DNA from: Streptococcus gordonii
GTDB lineage: Bacteria; Bacillota; Bacilli; Lactobacillales; Streptococcaceae
Reading direction: 5' to 3'
Assembly: GCF_001553855.1 (NCBI RefSeq)
Contig: NZ_LQWV01000012.1
Coordinates: 124,001 to 188,000 of the forward strand
Length of the DNA stretch: 64,000 nt
Numbering within the stretch: the stretch's first letter is position 1; every line of letters starts with the position of its first letter. The notes beneath the pieces were generated by a model. The model ran no database searches. It worked only from the letters and a program-made list of their open reading frames with translations, and was not told the DNA's origin. The position numbers were made by a program, and so were the translations under genes. This document shows positions 17,246-27,151 of this stretch, one piece after another.

Positions 17246-17941
17246 ATGCGAATGAATGAACTAGGCCAACCCATTGGGGATGCTCTGCCGGATTTTCAGC
17301 CGGGGGACTTGCCCAATCTGGAGCGAATCGAAGGCCAGTATGTTATTATCGAGCGTTTGTCCAAGGACAAGCATGGAGCGGATTTGTATGAAGTGTATGG
17401 CCCAGATTCTCCTGCGGATATGTGGACCTATCTCTTTCAAAATCCTGCCCAAAGTCAGGCAGAATGGTCCCAGAAGCTAGATCAGATGCTGGCGACACAG
17501 GATCGTTTCCACTATGCGATTGTGGACAAGGAGAGCGGTAAGACTTTAGGAACTTTTGCCTTGATGAGGATTGACCGAAATAACCGCGTTATCGAAGTGG
17601 GAGCGGTGACCTATTCGCCCAAGCTGAAGCGCACCAGACTGGCTACTGAAGCCCAGTACTTACTGGCACGCTATGTCTTTGAAGAGCTGGATTATCGCCG
17701 CTATGAATGGAAATGCGATGCCCTCAATCAGCCGTCAAGGAGGGCAGCAGAGCGGCTTGGTTTCACCTATGAAGGCAGGTTTCGTCAGGCTGTTGTATAT
17801 AAGGGGCGCAACCGAGATACTGACTGGCTGTCCATGATTGACAAGGATTGGCCGGCCGTCAAGAGCCGTCTAGAAAAATGGCTAAGCCCAGATAATTTCG
17901 ACGAAATGGGCCAGCAAATAAAAGCCTTATCTGATTTTTAA
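17246..17941 (+). CDS. GNAT acetyltransferase inserted in the V-ATPase operon
   Basis: 231 residues of the RimJ/RimL-like GNAT group. The core includes GTFALMRIDRNNRVIEVG, SPKLKRTRLATEAQYLLARY and the acceptor-side CDALNQPSRRAAERLGFTYE. It starts seven bases after ntpG with GTGAGG upstream; an in-frame open stretch upstream overlaps ntpG and is not coding. The classical E. hirae operon has no gene here. It may modify a ribosomal protein, a small molecule or an ATPase subunit; the sequence does not say which. Confidence 0.85.
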   Translation: MRMNELGQPIGDALPDFQPGDLPNLERIEGQYVIIERLSKDKHGADLYEVYGPDSPADMWTYLFQNPAQSQAEWSQKLDQMLATQDRFHYAIVDKESGKTLGTFALMRIDRNNRVIEVGAVTYSPKLKRTRLATEAQYLLARYVFEELDYRRYEWKCDALNQPSRRAAERLGFTYEGRFRQAVVYKGRNRDTDWLSMIDKDWPAVKSRLEKWLSPDNFDEMGQQIKALSDF

Positions 17942-17981
17942 AATAAAAAGAAACAATCCTTGCCCTAGAGCTAGTTAAGAA

Positions 17982-18051
17982 GAAATTCAAACTCGTGGCA
18001 AGAATCAAAAAAACTCTTTGGAAATGAAATTCAAACTCTTGCTTAGTTTGA
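17982..18051 (+). other. Leader of ntpA with repeat and hairpin
   Basis: A 13-bp direct repeat GAAATTCAAACTC (17982-17994 and 18026-18038) and a stem-loop TCAAACT-cttgctt-AGTTTGA (18031-18051) in the 163-bp gap before ntpA. This may separate expression of the V1 genes from the acetyltransferase gene. Confidence 0.45.
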
Positions 18052-18104
18052 GCTTTGATTTTCATGGAGAAGGAACAAAAATCTCCCAAGAATGGAGGAA
18101 GATT

Positions 18105-19895
18105 GTGAGTCAAGGAAAGATTATCAAAGTTTCTGGTCCTCTGGTGCTGGCATCAGGGATGCAGGAAGCGAATATTCAGGATATCTGCCGGGTTGGCGAT
18201 TTGGGGCTGATCGGTGAAATTATTGAAATGCGGCGGGACCAAGCCTCTATTCAGGTTTATGAGGAAACTTCTGGCTTGGGTCCGGGAGAGCCGGTCATCA
18301 CGACTGGAAGTCCTCTGTCCGTTGAACTGGGACCAGGCCTGATTTCCCAGATGTTTGACGGAATTCAGCGGCCTTTGGAGCGTTTCCAGACCATCACGGC
18401 GAGCGACTTCCTCGTCCGCGGTGTCCAACTGCCAAATCTAGACCGGGAGGCTAAGTGGGATTTTGTTCCAAGTCTGTCTGTCGGAGATACAGTTGAGGCT
18501 GGAGATATTCTGGGAACGGTGCAGGAAACCAATCTGGTGGAGCACCGTATCATGGTGCCAGTCGGTGTCAGTGGACGTTTGGCCAATATCTCAGCTGGCA
18601 GTTTCACTGTTGAAGAGACTGTTTACGAGATTGAGCAGGCGGATGGGTCTATTTTTAAAGGGACTCTCATGCAAAAATGGCCGGTCCGTCGCGGGCGTCC
18701 TTTTGCTCAGAAGCTGATTCCAGTTGAGCCTTTGGTGACAGGTCAGCGGGTCATTGATACCTTCTTCCCAGTAACCAAGGGGGGAGCAGCTACCGTACCA
18801 GGACCTTTCGGGGCTGGTAAGACTGTCGTTCAGCACCAAGTAGCCAAGTTTGCCAATGTTGACATCGTTATCTATGTCGGCTGCGGTGAGCGTGGCAATG
18901 AGATGACCGACGTACTCAATGAATTTCCAGAACTGATTGACCCAGCAACTGGCCAGTCCATCATGCAGCGGACGGTGCTGATTGCCAATACCTCCAATAT
19001 GCCAGTAGCGGCCCGGGAAGCGTCGATTTACACAGGGATTACGATCGCAGAATACTTCCGTGACATGGGTTATTCCGTGGCCATCATGGCGGACTCTACC
19101 TCTCGCTGGGCAGAAGCCCTGCGGGAAATGTCCGGCCGTCTGGAAGAAATGCCGGGTGACGAAGGCTATCCAGCCTATCTTGGCAGCCGGATTGCTGAGT
19201 ATTACGAGCGGGCTGGTCGGGTCAAGACACTCGGTTCGACTGCGCGTGAAGGCTCTATTACTGCTATCGGGGCCGTATCACCTCCGGGTGGAGATATTTC
19301 TGAGCCGGTGACGCAAAATACCCTGCGGATTGTCAAGGTCTTCTGGGGCTTGGATGCCCAGCTGGCTCAACGCCGGCATTTCCCAGCTATCAACTGGCTG
19401 AGTTCTTACTCTCTCTATCTAGACGAAGTGGGAGCCTATATCGACCAGCATGAAAAGATTGCTTGGGCTGAGAAGGTAACCAAGGCCATGAATATCCTGC
19501 AAAAGGAAAGCGAACTACAGGAAATCGTGCGTTTGGTGGGCTTGGATTCCTTGTCTGAGAAGGACAGACTGACCATGAATGCAGCCAAGATGATTCGCGA
19601 GGACTACCTGCAGCAGAATGCCTTTGATGATGTGGACACCTATACTTCTTTCAAAAAGCAGGTGGCTTTATTGAGCAATATCCTGACTTTCGATGCGGAG
19701 GCCAATCGTGCCTTGGAGCTGGGGGCTTATTTCCGAGAAATCATGGAAGGAACGGTGGAGCTGCGTGACCGAATTGCCCGCAGCAAGTTTATCCATGAAG
19801 ATCAGTTGGAAAAAATCCAGGCTCTCAGTCAGACTATCGAGGAAACCCTACACCAGATTCTTGCCCAAGGAGGACTAGACAATGAGCGTCATTAA
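18105..19895 (+). CDS. ntpA: V-type ATPase catalytic subunit A
   Basis: 596 residues. P-loop GPFGAGKT at about 233-240, the A-type non-homologous insert before it, the [11 protein letters not shown] stretch ([20 protein letters not shown]) and the C-terminal helical domain. Hydrolyses ATP to drive ion export. Start chosen at GTG 18105 with GGAGG about eight bases upstream; the frame is open further up but that part would encode an atypical tail covering the hairpin leader. It overlaps ntpB by 14 bases. Confidence 0.95.
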   Translation: MSQGKIIKVSGPLVLASGMQEANIQDICRVGDLGLIGEIIEMRRDQASIQVYEETSGLGPGEPVITTGSPLSVELGPGLISQMFDGIQRPLERFQTITASDFLVRGVQLPNLDREAKWDFVPSLSVGDTVEAGDILGTVQETNLVEHRIMVPVGVSGRLANISAGSFTVEETVYEIEQADGSIFKGTLMQKWPVRRGRPFAQKLIPVEPLVTGQRVIDTFFPVTKGGAATVPGPFGAGKTVVQHQVAKFANVDIVIYVGCGERGNEMTDVLNEFPELIDPATGQSIMQRTVLIANTSNMPVAAREASIYTGITIAEYFRDMGYSVAIMADSTSRWAEALREMSGRLEEMPGDEGYPAYLGSRIAEYYERAGRVKTLGSTAREGSITAIGAVSPPGGDISEPVTQNTLRIVKVFWGLDAQLAQRRHFPAINWLSSYSLYLDEVGAYIDQHEKIAWAEKVTKAMNILQKESELQEIVRLVGLDSLSEKDRLTMNAAKMIREDYLQQNAFDDVDTYTSFKKQVALLSNILTFDAEANRALELGAYFREIMEGTVELRDRIARSKFIHEDQLEKIQALSQTIEETLHQILAQGGLDNERH

Positions 19896-21276
19896 AGAAT
19901 ACCGCACCGTCAGTGAAGTTGTCGGCCCTCTGATGATTGTCGACCAAGTCGCTGGCGTGCATTTCAATGAATTGGTAGAAATCCAGCTACATGACGGCAG
20001 CAAGCGCCAGGGCCAGGTTCTGGAAGTCCAAGAAGATAAGGCTATGGTCCAGCTTTTTGAAGGATCAAGTGGCATCAATTTGGAAAAAGCCAAGGTCCGC
20101 TTTACCGGCCGTCCGCTAGAGCTGCCAGTGTCAGAAGACATGGTGGGACGGATTTTCAATGGAATGGGCAAGCCAATTGATGGTGGCCCAGCTATCTTGC
20201 CAGAAAAATATCTGGATATTGATGGTCAAGCTATCAATCCAGTAGCTCGTGACTATCCGGACGAGTTTATCCAGACTGGTATCTCGGCCATCGACCACCT
20301 CAATACCTTGGTTCGGGGGCAAAAACTGCCAGTATTCTCTGGCTCTGGTCTGCCCCACAAGGAATTAGCTGCTCAAATCGCTCGTCAGGCGACCGTGCTC
20401 AACTCTGATGAAAACTTTGCCGTTGTCTTTGCGGCCATGGGGATTACCTTTGAAGAAGCCGAGTTCTTCATGAATGACCTCCGGGAGACAGGAGCCATTG
20501 ACCGCTCAGTGCTCTTTATCAATCTGGCTAATGATCCAGCTATCGAGCGGATTGCTACGCCGCGGATTGCCCTGACAGCAGCCGAGTACTTAGCTTATGA
20601 AAAGGACATGCACGTTCTGGTCATCATGACCGACATGACCAACTACTGTGAAGCCCTGCGGGAAGTTTCCGCAGCTCGTCGTGAAGTGCCGGGCCGCCGT
20701 GGGTATCCGGGCTACCTCTATACTAACTTGTCTACCCTCTATGAGCGGGCTGGTCGTCTGGTCGGAAAGAAAGGCTCAGTGACGCAGATTCCTATCCTGT
20801 CCATGCCAGAGGATGATATTACCCATCCGATTCCAGACTTGACGGGTTATATTACGGAAGGTCAGATTATCCTTTCACGCGATCTTTATAACAGCGGCTA
20901 TCGTCCGCCCATCAATGTCCTGCCCTCTCTGTCTCGTCTCAAGGACAAGGGTTCAGGTGAGGGCAAGACCAGAGGAGACCATGCTGCAACCATGAACCAG
21001 CTTTTTGCCGCCTATGCCCAAGGCAAGCAGGCCAAGGAGTTGGCTGTCGTTCTGGGAGAATCTGCCCTGTCCGAAACGGACAAGCTCTATGTGCGCTTTA
21101 CTGACCGCTTCGAGCAGGAATACATCAATCAAGGTTTCCAGACCAACCGAACCATTGAGGAAAGCTTGGATCTGGGCTGGGAACTCCTGTCCATCTTACC
21201 AAGAACGGAGCTCAAGCGGATCAAGGACGATATGATTGACCAATACCTGCCGCAGACCAAGGAGGAAGAAAGATGA
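19882..21276 (+). CDS. ntpB: V-type ATPase subunit B
   Basis: 464 residues. Regulatory partner of subunit A in the A3B3 head. It has the beta-barrel N-terminus, [18 protein letters not shown] in place of a Walker P-loop, and the conserved [24 protein letters not shown] region. AAGGAGG lies inside the end of ntpA. It overlaps ntpD by four bases (ATGA). Confidence 0.95.
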   Translation: MSVIKEYRTVSEVVGPLMIVDQVAGVHFNELVEIQLHDGSKRQGQVLEVQEDKAMVQLFEGSSGINLEKAKVRFTGRPLELPVSEDMVGRIFNGMGKPIDGGPAILPEKYLDIDGQAINPVARDYPDEFIQTGISAIDHLNTLVRGQKLPVFSGSGLPHKELAAQIARQATVLNSDENFAVVFAAMGITFEEAEFFMNDLRETGAIDRSVLFINLANDPAIERIATPRIALTAAEYLAYEKDMHVLVIMTDMTNYCEALREVSAARREVPGRRGYPGYLYTNLSTLYERAGRLVGKKGSVTQIPILSMPEDDITHPIPDLTGYITEGQIILSRDLYNSGYRPPINVLPSLSRLKDKGSGEGKTRGDHAATMNQLFAAYAQGKQAKELAVVLGESALSETDKLYVRFTDRFEQEYINQGFQTNRTIEESLDLGWELLSILPRTELKRIKDDMIDQYLPQTKEEER

Positions 21277-21896
21277 CGCGACTCAATGTCAAGCCGACTC
21301 GGATGGAGCTGAATAACTTAAAAGCCCGTCTCAAAACGGCTGTCCGTGGGCATAAACTGCTCAAGGATAAGCGGGATGAGCTGATGCGGCGCTTCATTGA
21401 GTCTGTCCGTGAGAACAATCAGCTTCGCCAAAAGGTCGAATCCGATCTGGTCGGTCACCTGCAGGATTTTGTCATGGCCAAGGCACTGGAGAGTGACCTC
21501 ATGGTCGAGGAGATCTTCGCTGTACCCACGCGGGAAGTCAATCTACATGTGGAGACTGAGAATATCATGAGTGTGCGCGTGCCCAAGATGCATGCTTCCA
21601 TTGACAATCCCTACGGTGATGATGAGGGAGACGTGGTTTATAGCTATGTGGCGTCTAACAGCCAAATGGATGAAACCATTGAAAGTATGAGCGATCTGCT
21701 TCCGGACCTGCTGCGACTGGCAGAGATTGAGAAAAGCTGCCAGCTCATGGCGGATGAAATCGAGAAAACTCGCCGCCGGGTCAACGGACTAGAGTATGCT
21801 ACCATCCCTGACCTCAAAGAAACCATCTACTACATCGAAATGAAGCTGGAAGAAGCCGAACGAGCCAGCCTCGTCCGAATGATGAAGGTGAAGTAA
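21273..21896 (+). CDS. ntpD: V-type ATPase subunit D (central rotor shaft)
   Basis: 207 residues with the D-subunit N-terminus [20 protein letters not shown] and the C-terminal coiled coil ([20 protein letters not shown]). It is the last ATPase gene; no ntpH or ntpJ homologues follow, unlike E. hirae. A structured repeat element begins directly after its stop. Confidence 0.93.
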   Translation: MTRLNVKPTRMELNNLKARLKTAVRGHKLLKDKRDELMRRFIESVRENNQLRQKVESDLVGHLQDFVMAKALESDLMVEEIFAVPTREVNLHVETENIMSVRVPKMHASIDNPYGDDEGDVVYSYVASNSQMDETIESMSDLLPDLLRLAEIEKSCQLMADEIEKTRRRVNGLEYATIPDLKETIYYIEMKLEEAERASLVRMMKVK

Positions 21897-22010
21897 GATA
21901 CCAAGACCGTTAAGAGCTCACAGCAAAAATAGGAAAATAGACGAAGAAGCGATAGCTTCTAGGAGATTTTATCTTTTTTGCCAAGAGCTTAGGTCGGGTT
22001 CAATTTAGCA
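21897..22010 (+). repeat. Intergenic hairpin repeat, copy A
   Basis: Begins GATACCAAG immediately after the ntpD stop and ends in TTAGGTCGGGTTCAATTTAG. The outer arms (GACC near 21905 with GGTC at 21992-21995) and inner A/T-rich arms pair into one long stem. A related copy with compensating changes follows polA (33445-33560). Confidence 0.6.
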
Positions 22011-22029
22011 AAATACTGATAAGAGATAG

Positions 22030-22076
22030 GAACTGGGCGATGGATTCGATGAATTCAAGCCCAGTTCTCTTTTTTC
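22030..22076 (+). terminator. Terminator of the V-ATPase operon
   Basis: GAACTGGGC (22030-22038) pairs perfectly with GCCCAGTTC (22059-22067), followed by TCTTTTTT. Confidence 0.9.
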
Positions 22077-22368
22077 TGAGTTTTTAGGCTTATTTTATCC
22101 TTTCTTTGACTATGTGAAAATCTGAAATCAAAAGCTATTAATCATTTTTAATGCTTTGACATGCCAATGTATAATCGCCTTTTATAAGGAAGCGAAGCGG
22201 TCCTGTTTCCCATATATTTATTTCTAACTATTGAGAATCTGTTACAAACAAATCTCTATATTACAGAGGGCAGACAGTTCGATTAAATCGGATAAAAAGG
22301 GTTTATTCTTGGGGAAATTATGTTAAGATGGAGTTTGTAGTATGAATGAAGAAAGGTGTACTTTACAT
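22077..22368 (+). promoter_or_regulatory. Promoter region of the LysM protein gene
   Basis: Extended -10 TGTTAAGAT at 22321-22329 about 40 bp before the start, with no strong -35. TTACA pentamers occur twice about 19 bp apart upstream (near 22240-22265), a spacing also seen before the lipoprotein gene at 34.8 kb. No ORF with a ribosome binding site otherwise. Confidence 0.5.
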
Positions 22369-23508
22369 ATGAAAATTAATAAAAAAATGCTATTCGCTTC
22401 AACAGTAGCTTTGTCGGTGTTCCCATTGATGACAGCCAATGCTGAAGAGGAATCACAAAATTGGACAGCTAGGACAGTTGATCAAATCAAAGCTGACATT
22501 ACTAGTAGTGAAAATCAACAGACTTATACAGTCCAATATGGCGATACTCTTGGAACAATTGCGGAAGCATTTGACTTGGATGTAAATGTTTTGGCTCATA
22601 TTAACGCGATTGCTAATATCGATCTAATCTATCCAAATACAGTTTTAAATATTACGACAAATGATAAAAACGAAATAACTGGTGTAGAAATTACAAGTCC
22701 ACAAGCAACAAGAGCTGTAACAGGACCGGTTTCTGAGCCAGCTCCAGCAACTCCAGTTCAGCCTGAGCTAGCTACGTCAGAAACTACGGCTCCTTCAACT
22801 GAAGCAAATGCTGAAGTTCCAGCAGCCCCAGTGACTGATGCCCCAGTGGCTCCAGCCCCTGTAGAAGAACAAGCGTCATCTGAGGCTCCAGCAGTTCCTG
22901 CAGAAGCTCAATCAGCTCCAGAAGCTGCTTCAAGTCAAGTGGCAGCTGCTGCGGAAGTGAGTGAACCACAGTCTACTGAGCCTATCACGGAACCAGCTGC
23001 TCCGGCAACCCCAGCTCAGCCTGAGGCTACTCAACCAGAAGCTACAACTCCAGCGGCCGCCCCTCAATTGGACCAAGAGCAGGTTAACCAAGATGTTACT
23101 AATATTGAATCTCCAACCTACACTGCTCCAGCTGTAGCAACTCAAACAAGCAATAACGCTGCTAATGAAGGTTTGAGACCGCAAACTGCTGCTTTGAAAG
23201 AAGAAATCGCAGCTAAATATGGAATTACAGAATTCAGTCTCTATCGTCCAGGTGATAGCGGAGATCATGGTAAGGGCTTGGCCGCTGACTTTATCGTTGG
23301 CAACAATACTGAGTTAGGAAATCAGGTTGCAGCTGATGTTACTTCTAACATGACCGGAAGAGGAATCTCTTATGTTATCTGGCAACAGAAATTCTATGCA
23401 CCATTTGATAGCATTTACGGTCCAGCTAATACTTGGAACCAAATGCCAGACCGTGGTAGTGTGACTGAAAATCACTACGACCACGTGCACGTATCTATGA
23501 ATGAATAA
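22369..23508 (+). CDS. Secreted LysM protein, Sip-like
   Basis: 379 residues. A signal peptide (MKINKKMLFASTVALSVFPL to TANA) is followed by NWTARTVDQIKADI, a LysM domain (YTVQYGDTLGTIAEAF, about residues 45-90) that binds peptidoglycan, a long Pro/Ala/Glu-rich linker (about 115-255), and a C-terminal domain with RPGDSGDHGKGLAADFIVG, YVIWQQKFY and ENHYDHVHVS. The layout and motifs match group B Streptococcus Sip. The His/Asp motifs resemble a metallopeptidase-type fold, but activity is unproven. Start taken at ATG 22369, which gives a normal signal peptide. Confidence 0.88.
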   Translation: MKINKKMLFASTVALSVFPLMTANAEEESQNWTARTVDQIKADITSSENQQTYTVQYGDTLGTIAEAFDLDVNVLAHINAIANIDLIYPNTVLNITTNDKNEITGVEITSPQATRAVTGPVSEPAPATPVQPELATSETTAPSTEANAEVPAAPVTDAPVAPAPVEEQASSEAPAVPAEAQSAPEAASSQVAAAAEVSEPQSTEPITEPAAPATPAQPEATQPEATTPAAAPQLDQEQVNQDVTNIESPTYTAPAVATQTSNNAANEGLRPQTAALKEEIAAKYGITEFSLYRPGDSGDHGKGLAADFIVGNNTELGNQVAADVTSNMTGRGISYVIWQQKFYAPFDSIYGPANTWNQMPDRGSVTENHYDHVHVSMNE

Positions 23509-23518
23509 ATAAGACAAT

Positions 23519-23542
23519 TAAAAGCCCAGAAATGGGCTTTTT
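23519..23542 (+). terminator. Terminator after the LysM protein gene
   Basis: AAAGCCCA-GAAA-TGGGCTTT then TTC, ten bases after the stop. Confidence 0.9.
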
Positions 23543-23584
23543 CTTATATTCTTTGTGAAAAAGCGAGAATTTTCTGATAAATTT

Positions 23585-23593
23585 TGGTATAAT
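23585..23593 (+). promoter_or_regulatory. Extended -10 promoter of thrC
   Basis: TGGTATAAT, a TGN-TATAAT extended -10, 31 bp before the start codon; the -35 region is weak. Confidence 0.65.
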
Positions 23594-23624
23594 AAAACGA
23601 ACTACAGATAAAGGATGAGAGAGA

Positions 23625-25109
23625 ATGACCTTAGTTTATCAATCAACACGCGATGAAAAGAATAAAGTAACAGCCAGCCAGGCGATTTTGCAAGGTTTGG
23701 CGACAGACGGAGGCCTTTTTACCCCCATTACCTATCCGCAGGTCGATTTGGATTTTGCCAAGCTCAAAGACGCTTCTTATCAGGAAGTAGCCAAGTTGGT
23801 TTTGTCTGCATTTTTGGATGATTTTACAGCTGAGGAATTGGACTACTGTATCAATAATGCCTACGACAGCAAGTTTGATGACGCGGCGATTGCTCCCTTG
23901 GTCAAGCTGGATGGTCAGTACAATCTAGAGCTTTTCCACGGAGCGACTATTGCCTTCAAGGACATGGCTTTATCTATCCTGCCTCACCTGATGACAACCG
24001 CAGCCAAAAAGCATGGCTTGGAAAACAAAATTGTCATTTTGACGGCAACTTCTGGTGACACAGGCAAGGCAGCTATGGCAGGCTTTGCGGACGTTCCAGG
24101 AACTGAAATTATTGTCTTTTATCCGAAAGACGGTGTCAGCAAGGTTCAAGAGCTGCAAATGACGACCCAGACAGGTGCCAATACGCATGTGGTGGCCATT
24201 GATGGGAACTTTGACGATGCCCAGACCAATGTCAAGCACATGTTCAATGACACAGACCTACGAGCTCGTCTCTTGGAGCACAAACTCCAGTTTTCATCAG
24301 CTAACTCTATGAATATCGGCCGTTTGGTGCCGCAGATTGTTTACTATGTCTATGCTTATGCTCAGCTAGTGAAGACAGGAGAAATCTCAGTAGGAGACAA
24401 GGTTAACTTTACAGTTCCGACAGGGAACTTTGGTAATATCCTAGCGGCCTACTACGCCAAGCAAATCGGTCTGCCAGTTGGCAAGCTGATCTGCGCATCA
24501 AATGAAAACAATGTCCTGACAGACTTCTTCAAGACTCAGGTTTATGACAAGAAACGGAGCTTCAAGGTGACGTCTAGTCCGTCCATGGATATTCTGGTTT
24601 CCTCTAACTTGGAGCGTTTGATTTTCCATCTGTCTGGTAACAGCGCAGAGAAAACAGCTGCCCTGATGGCGGCTCTGAATGAGCATGGACAGTATGAACT
24701 GACGGACTTTGACGCTGAGATTTTAGAGCTCTTTGCGGCTGATTATGCGACAGAGCAAGAAACAGCTACTGAAATCAAGCGGGTCTATCAAGCATCTGAC
24801 TACATCGAAGACCCTCATACTGCCGTTGCATCTGCTGTCTATCAAAAATACTTGGCAGAGACAGGGGATCGGTGCAAGACTGTTATCGCGTCTACCGCTA
24901 GTCCTTATAAATTCCCAGTCGTGGCTGTTGAAGCAGTGACTGGCCAAACAGGACTTAGTGACTTCGAGGCTTTGGACCAACTGCACGAACTTTCTGGCGT
25001 AGCACTTCCACCAGCTGTGGATGGCTTAGAAACAGCACCGGTTCGCCACAAAACGACGGTTGCTGCAGACCAAATGCAGGCAGCGGTTGAGGATTACTTA
25101 GGATTATAA
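23625..25109 (+). CDS. thrC: Threonine synthase
   Basis: 494 residues. PLP enzyme turning O-phosphohomoserine into threonine. The PLP lysine is Lys112 in ATIAFKDMALS. Other family features are LTATSGDTGKAAMAGF, VPTGNFGNILAAYYAK and SSNLERLIFHLSG. Its length matches the long fungal/bacterial threonine synthase class. It has its own promoter and terminator, so it is monocistronic. Confidence 0.95.
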   Translation: MTLVYQSTRDEKNKVTASQAILQGLATDGGLFTPITYPQVDLDFAKLKDASYQEVAKLVLSAFLDDFTAEELDYCINNAYDSKFDDAAIAPLVKLDGQYNLELFHGATIAFKDMALSILPHLMTTAAKKHGLENKIVILTATSGDTGKAAMAGFADVPGTEIIVFYPKDGVSKVQELQMTTQTGANTHVVAIDGNFDDAQTNVKHMFNDTDLRARLLEHKLQFSSANSMNIGRLVPQIVYYVYAYAQLVKTGEISVGDKVNFTVPTGNFGNILAAYYAKQIGLPVGKLICASNENNVLTDFFKTQVYDKKRSFKVTSSPSMDILVSSNLERLIFHLSGNSAEKTAALMAALNEHGQYELTDFDAEILELFAADYATEQETATEIKRVYQASDYIEDPHTAVASAVYQKYLAETGDRCKTVIASTASPYKFPVVAVEAVTGQTGLSDFEALDQLHELSGVALPPAVDGLETAPVRHKTTVAADQMQAAVEDYLGL

Positions 25110-25128
25110 AGTTTGCTTAGAAAGCCTA

Positions 25129-25157
25129 AAATCAGCTAGATATCTGGCTGATTTTTT
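25129..25157 (+). terminator. thrC terminator
   Basis: AATCAGC-loop-GCTGATTTTTT, about 20 bases after the stop. Confidence 0.85.
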
Positions 25158-25215
25158 CTTGAGATGTCCTATGGAAAGGTGAAGTAGCTTATGCTTAAAA
25201 GGAAGAATTTTCTTT

Positions 25216-26484
25216 ATGACAACTTATAAAAAAATCATGAATATCGCCCTGCCAGCTATGACGGAGAACTTTTTGCAAATGCTCATGGGTATGGTAGACA
25301 ACTATCTGGTAGCCAGTCTTGGGCTAATTGCAATCTCTGGTGTCTCGGTGGCCAGCAATATTATTACTATTTATCAAGCAATTTTTATCGCTTTAGGGGC
25401 TGCTATTTCAAGTCTCATTTCCAAGACTCTGGCTCAGGGAGACAAGGAAAATCTAGCCTATCATACAGCTGAAGCTATCAAGCTGACCCTGCTTTTGAGC
25501 CTTCTGTTGGGGCTGATTTCTCTACTCTTTGGCAGGCAGATGCTGGATCTTCTGGGGACGGAAAAGGCAGTGGCTGAAGCTGGGGGTCTTTATCTAGCTC
25601 TGGTTGGTGGGACTATTGTCCTGTTGGGCTTGATGACTTCTTTTGGAGCTTTAGTGCGGGTCACGCGCAATCCTAGATTTCCCATGTATGTCAGTCTTCT
25701 GACCAATGTCCTCAATGCCCTCTTTTCCGGTCTGGGGATCTACGTCTTTCAGCTTGGTATTGTCGGTGTAGCACTGGGAACCGTGCTGGCTCGATTGGTC
25801 GGTGTAGTCATTCTTTGGCGAGAGCTGGATTTTTTCACGATTCGCTGGAGCTGGGGCTTAGATGGAGAGCTCTTGCGCCTGTCTCTGCCGGCTGCAGGAG
25901 AGCGTCTCATGATGCGGGCGGGTGACGTGGTGATTATTGCTATTGTAGTCGCCTTTGGCACGGAAGCAGTAGCGGGAAATGCTATCGGAGAAGTTCTGAC
26001 TCAGTTTAACTATATGCCAATCTTCGGGGTCGCAACAGCAACAGTCATGTTGGTCGCCCATGCGATCGGTGAGGGAGATTTGCAAGCGGTCAGTCTGATT
26101 CGCAAGCGGACCTTCTGGCTATCTTTTGCTTGTATGCTACCCGTGGCTCTAGGGATTTTTGCTTTTGGTCGGCCGTTGACCTCGCTCTATACGAACAATA
26201 GCGGAGCTATCACAGCCAGTCTGTTAGTCATCCTCTTCTCCCTGCTGGGGACTCCCATGGCAGTGGGGACCGTGATTTACACAGCTCTCTGGCAGGGGCT
26301 GGGCAACGCTAGACTGCCCTTTTATGCTACGACTATTGGCATGTGGCTGATTCGCATCATATCAGGCTATTTGTTGGGTGTGACCTTTGGCTTGGGCCTT
26401 CCGGGGGTCTGGGCTGGGACACTCTTGGACAATGGCTTCCGCTGGCTATTTTTAAAAGTTTTATTTGACAGAAAAATGAGGTAA
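25216..26484 (+). CDS. MATE-family efflux protein
   Basis: 422 residues with twelve membrane segments in two homologous halves. Shows the MATE N-terminal pattern PAMTENFLQMLMGMVDNYLV and QAIFIALGAAISSLISK. Such proteins export cationic drugs or metabolites in exchange for sodium or protons; the substrate cannot be read from sequence. It is followed five bases later by a HAD phosphatase gene, and both end at a shared terminator. Confidence 0.9.
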   Translation: MTTYKKIMNIALPAMTENFLQMLMGMVDNYLVASLGLIAISGVSVASNIITIYQAIFIALGAAISSLISKTLAQGDKENLAYHTAEAIKLTLLLSLLLGLISLLFGRQMLDLLGTEKAVAEAGGLYLALVGGTIVLLGLMTSFGALVRVTRNPRFPMYVSLLTNVLNALFSGLGIYVFQLGIVGVALGTVLARLVGVVILWRELDFFTIRWSWGLDGELLRLSLPAAGERLMMRAGDVVIIAIVVAFGTEAVAGNAIGEVLTQFNYMPIFGVATATVMLVAHAIGEGDLQAVSLIRKRTFWLSFACMLPVALGIFAFGRPLTSLYTNNSGAITASLLVILFSLLGTPMAVGTVIYTALWQGLGNARLPFYATTIGMWLIRIISGYLLGVTFGLGLPGVWAGTLLDNGFRWLFLKVLFDRKMR

Positions 26485-26489
26485 ATCAC

Positions 26490-27104
26490 ATGACAAAAGC
26501 GTTTATTTGGGATTTGGACGGCACCTTGCTGGACTCCTACGATGCTATTTTAGCGGGGATTGAGGAAACCTATGCTCACTATGGTCTGGACTTCGACAGG
26601 GCGAGTATTCACAGCTATATCCTAAAGCACTCTGTCCAGAAGCTCTTGGAGGAAGTAGCATCTGAGAAGGGGCTGGACGCTGCCGATATGAATGCCTTCC
26701 GAGGAGCAAGCCTAAAGGAGAAAAATGCTCAAGTTCATCTGATGGAAGGAGCTGAGGAGATACTGGCCTGGGCTGAAGAGCGGGGCATTGCTCAGTTTGT
26801 CTATACTCACAAGGGACTCAATGCCCATCAAATCTTGGAAGACTTGGGTATTCATGACTATTTTACAGAAATCATCACAACAGCCAACGGTTTTGAGCGC
26901 AAGCCCCACCCAGAAGGTGTCGATTATCTGCTCGCGAAATATGGCCTGGATAAGCAGAAAACCTACTATATCGGTGATCGGACACTGGATGTGGATGTCG
27001 CAGTCAACAGTGGCATCCAGAGCATTAACTTCTGTGACTACCGACCAGAAATCAATCAGAAAATAGAAAAGTTATTGGATATCAAGCAACTATTTACAAG
27101 ATAA
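26490..27104 (+). CDS. HAD-superfamily hydrolase, phosphoglycolate phosphatase-like
   Basis: 204 residues. HAD motif I is FIWDLDGTLLDSYDA (nucleophile Asp plus Asp two residues on), motif II the threonine in FVYTHKG, motif III the lysine in ERKPHPEG, motif IV in YYIGDRTLDVDVAVNSG. The helical cap between motifs I and II is of the beta-phosphoglucomutase/Gph type. The substrate is unknown. It forms an operon with the MATE gene. Confidence 0.88.
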   Translation: MTKAFIWDLDGTLLDSYDAILAGIEETYAHYGLDFDRASIHSYILKHSVQKLLEEVASEKGLDAADMNAFRGASLKEKNAQVHLMEGAEEILAWAEERGIAQFVYTHKGLNAHQILEDLGIHDYFTEIITTANGFERKPHPEGVDYLLAKYGLDKQKTYYIGDRTLDVDVAVNSGIQSINFCDYRPEINQKIEKLLDIKQLFTR

Positions 27105-27150
27105 AAAGCAGACTAAAACTGATCTACTGTCAGTCTAGCCTGCTTTTTAT
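27103..27150 (+). terminator. Terminator between convergent genes
   Basis: AAAAAGCAGACT and AGTCTAGCCTGCTTTTT form a stem with T5 and A5 on the two sides, able to stop both the HAD gene and the opposing minus-strand gene. Confidence 0.8.
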
Positions 27151-27151
27151 T

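Noticed and set aside
18018-18104. Upstream in-frame extension of ntpA
   Set aside because: It lies in the hairpin/repeat leader; the GTG at 18105 with GGAGG gives the expected subunit A N-terminus and length.
22142-22175. TTGACA ... TATAAT near 22155 as a promoter
   Set aside because: The two boxes are only about eight bases apart, too close for a sigma-A promoter.
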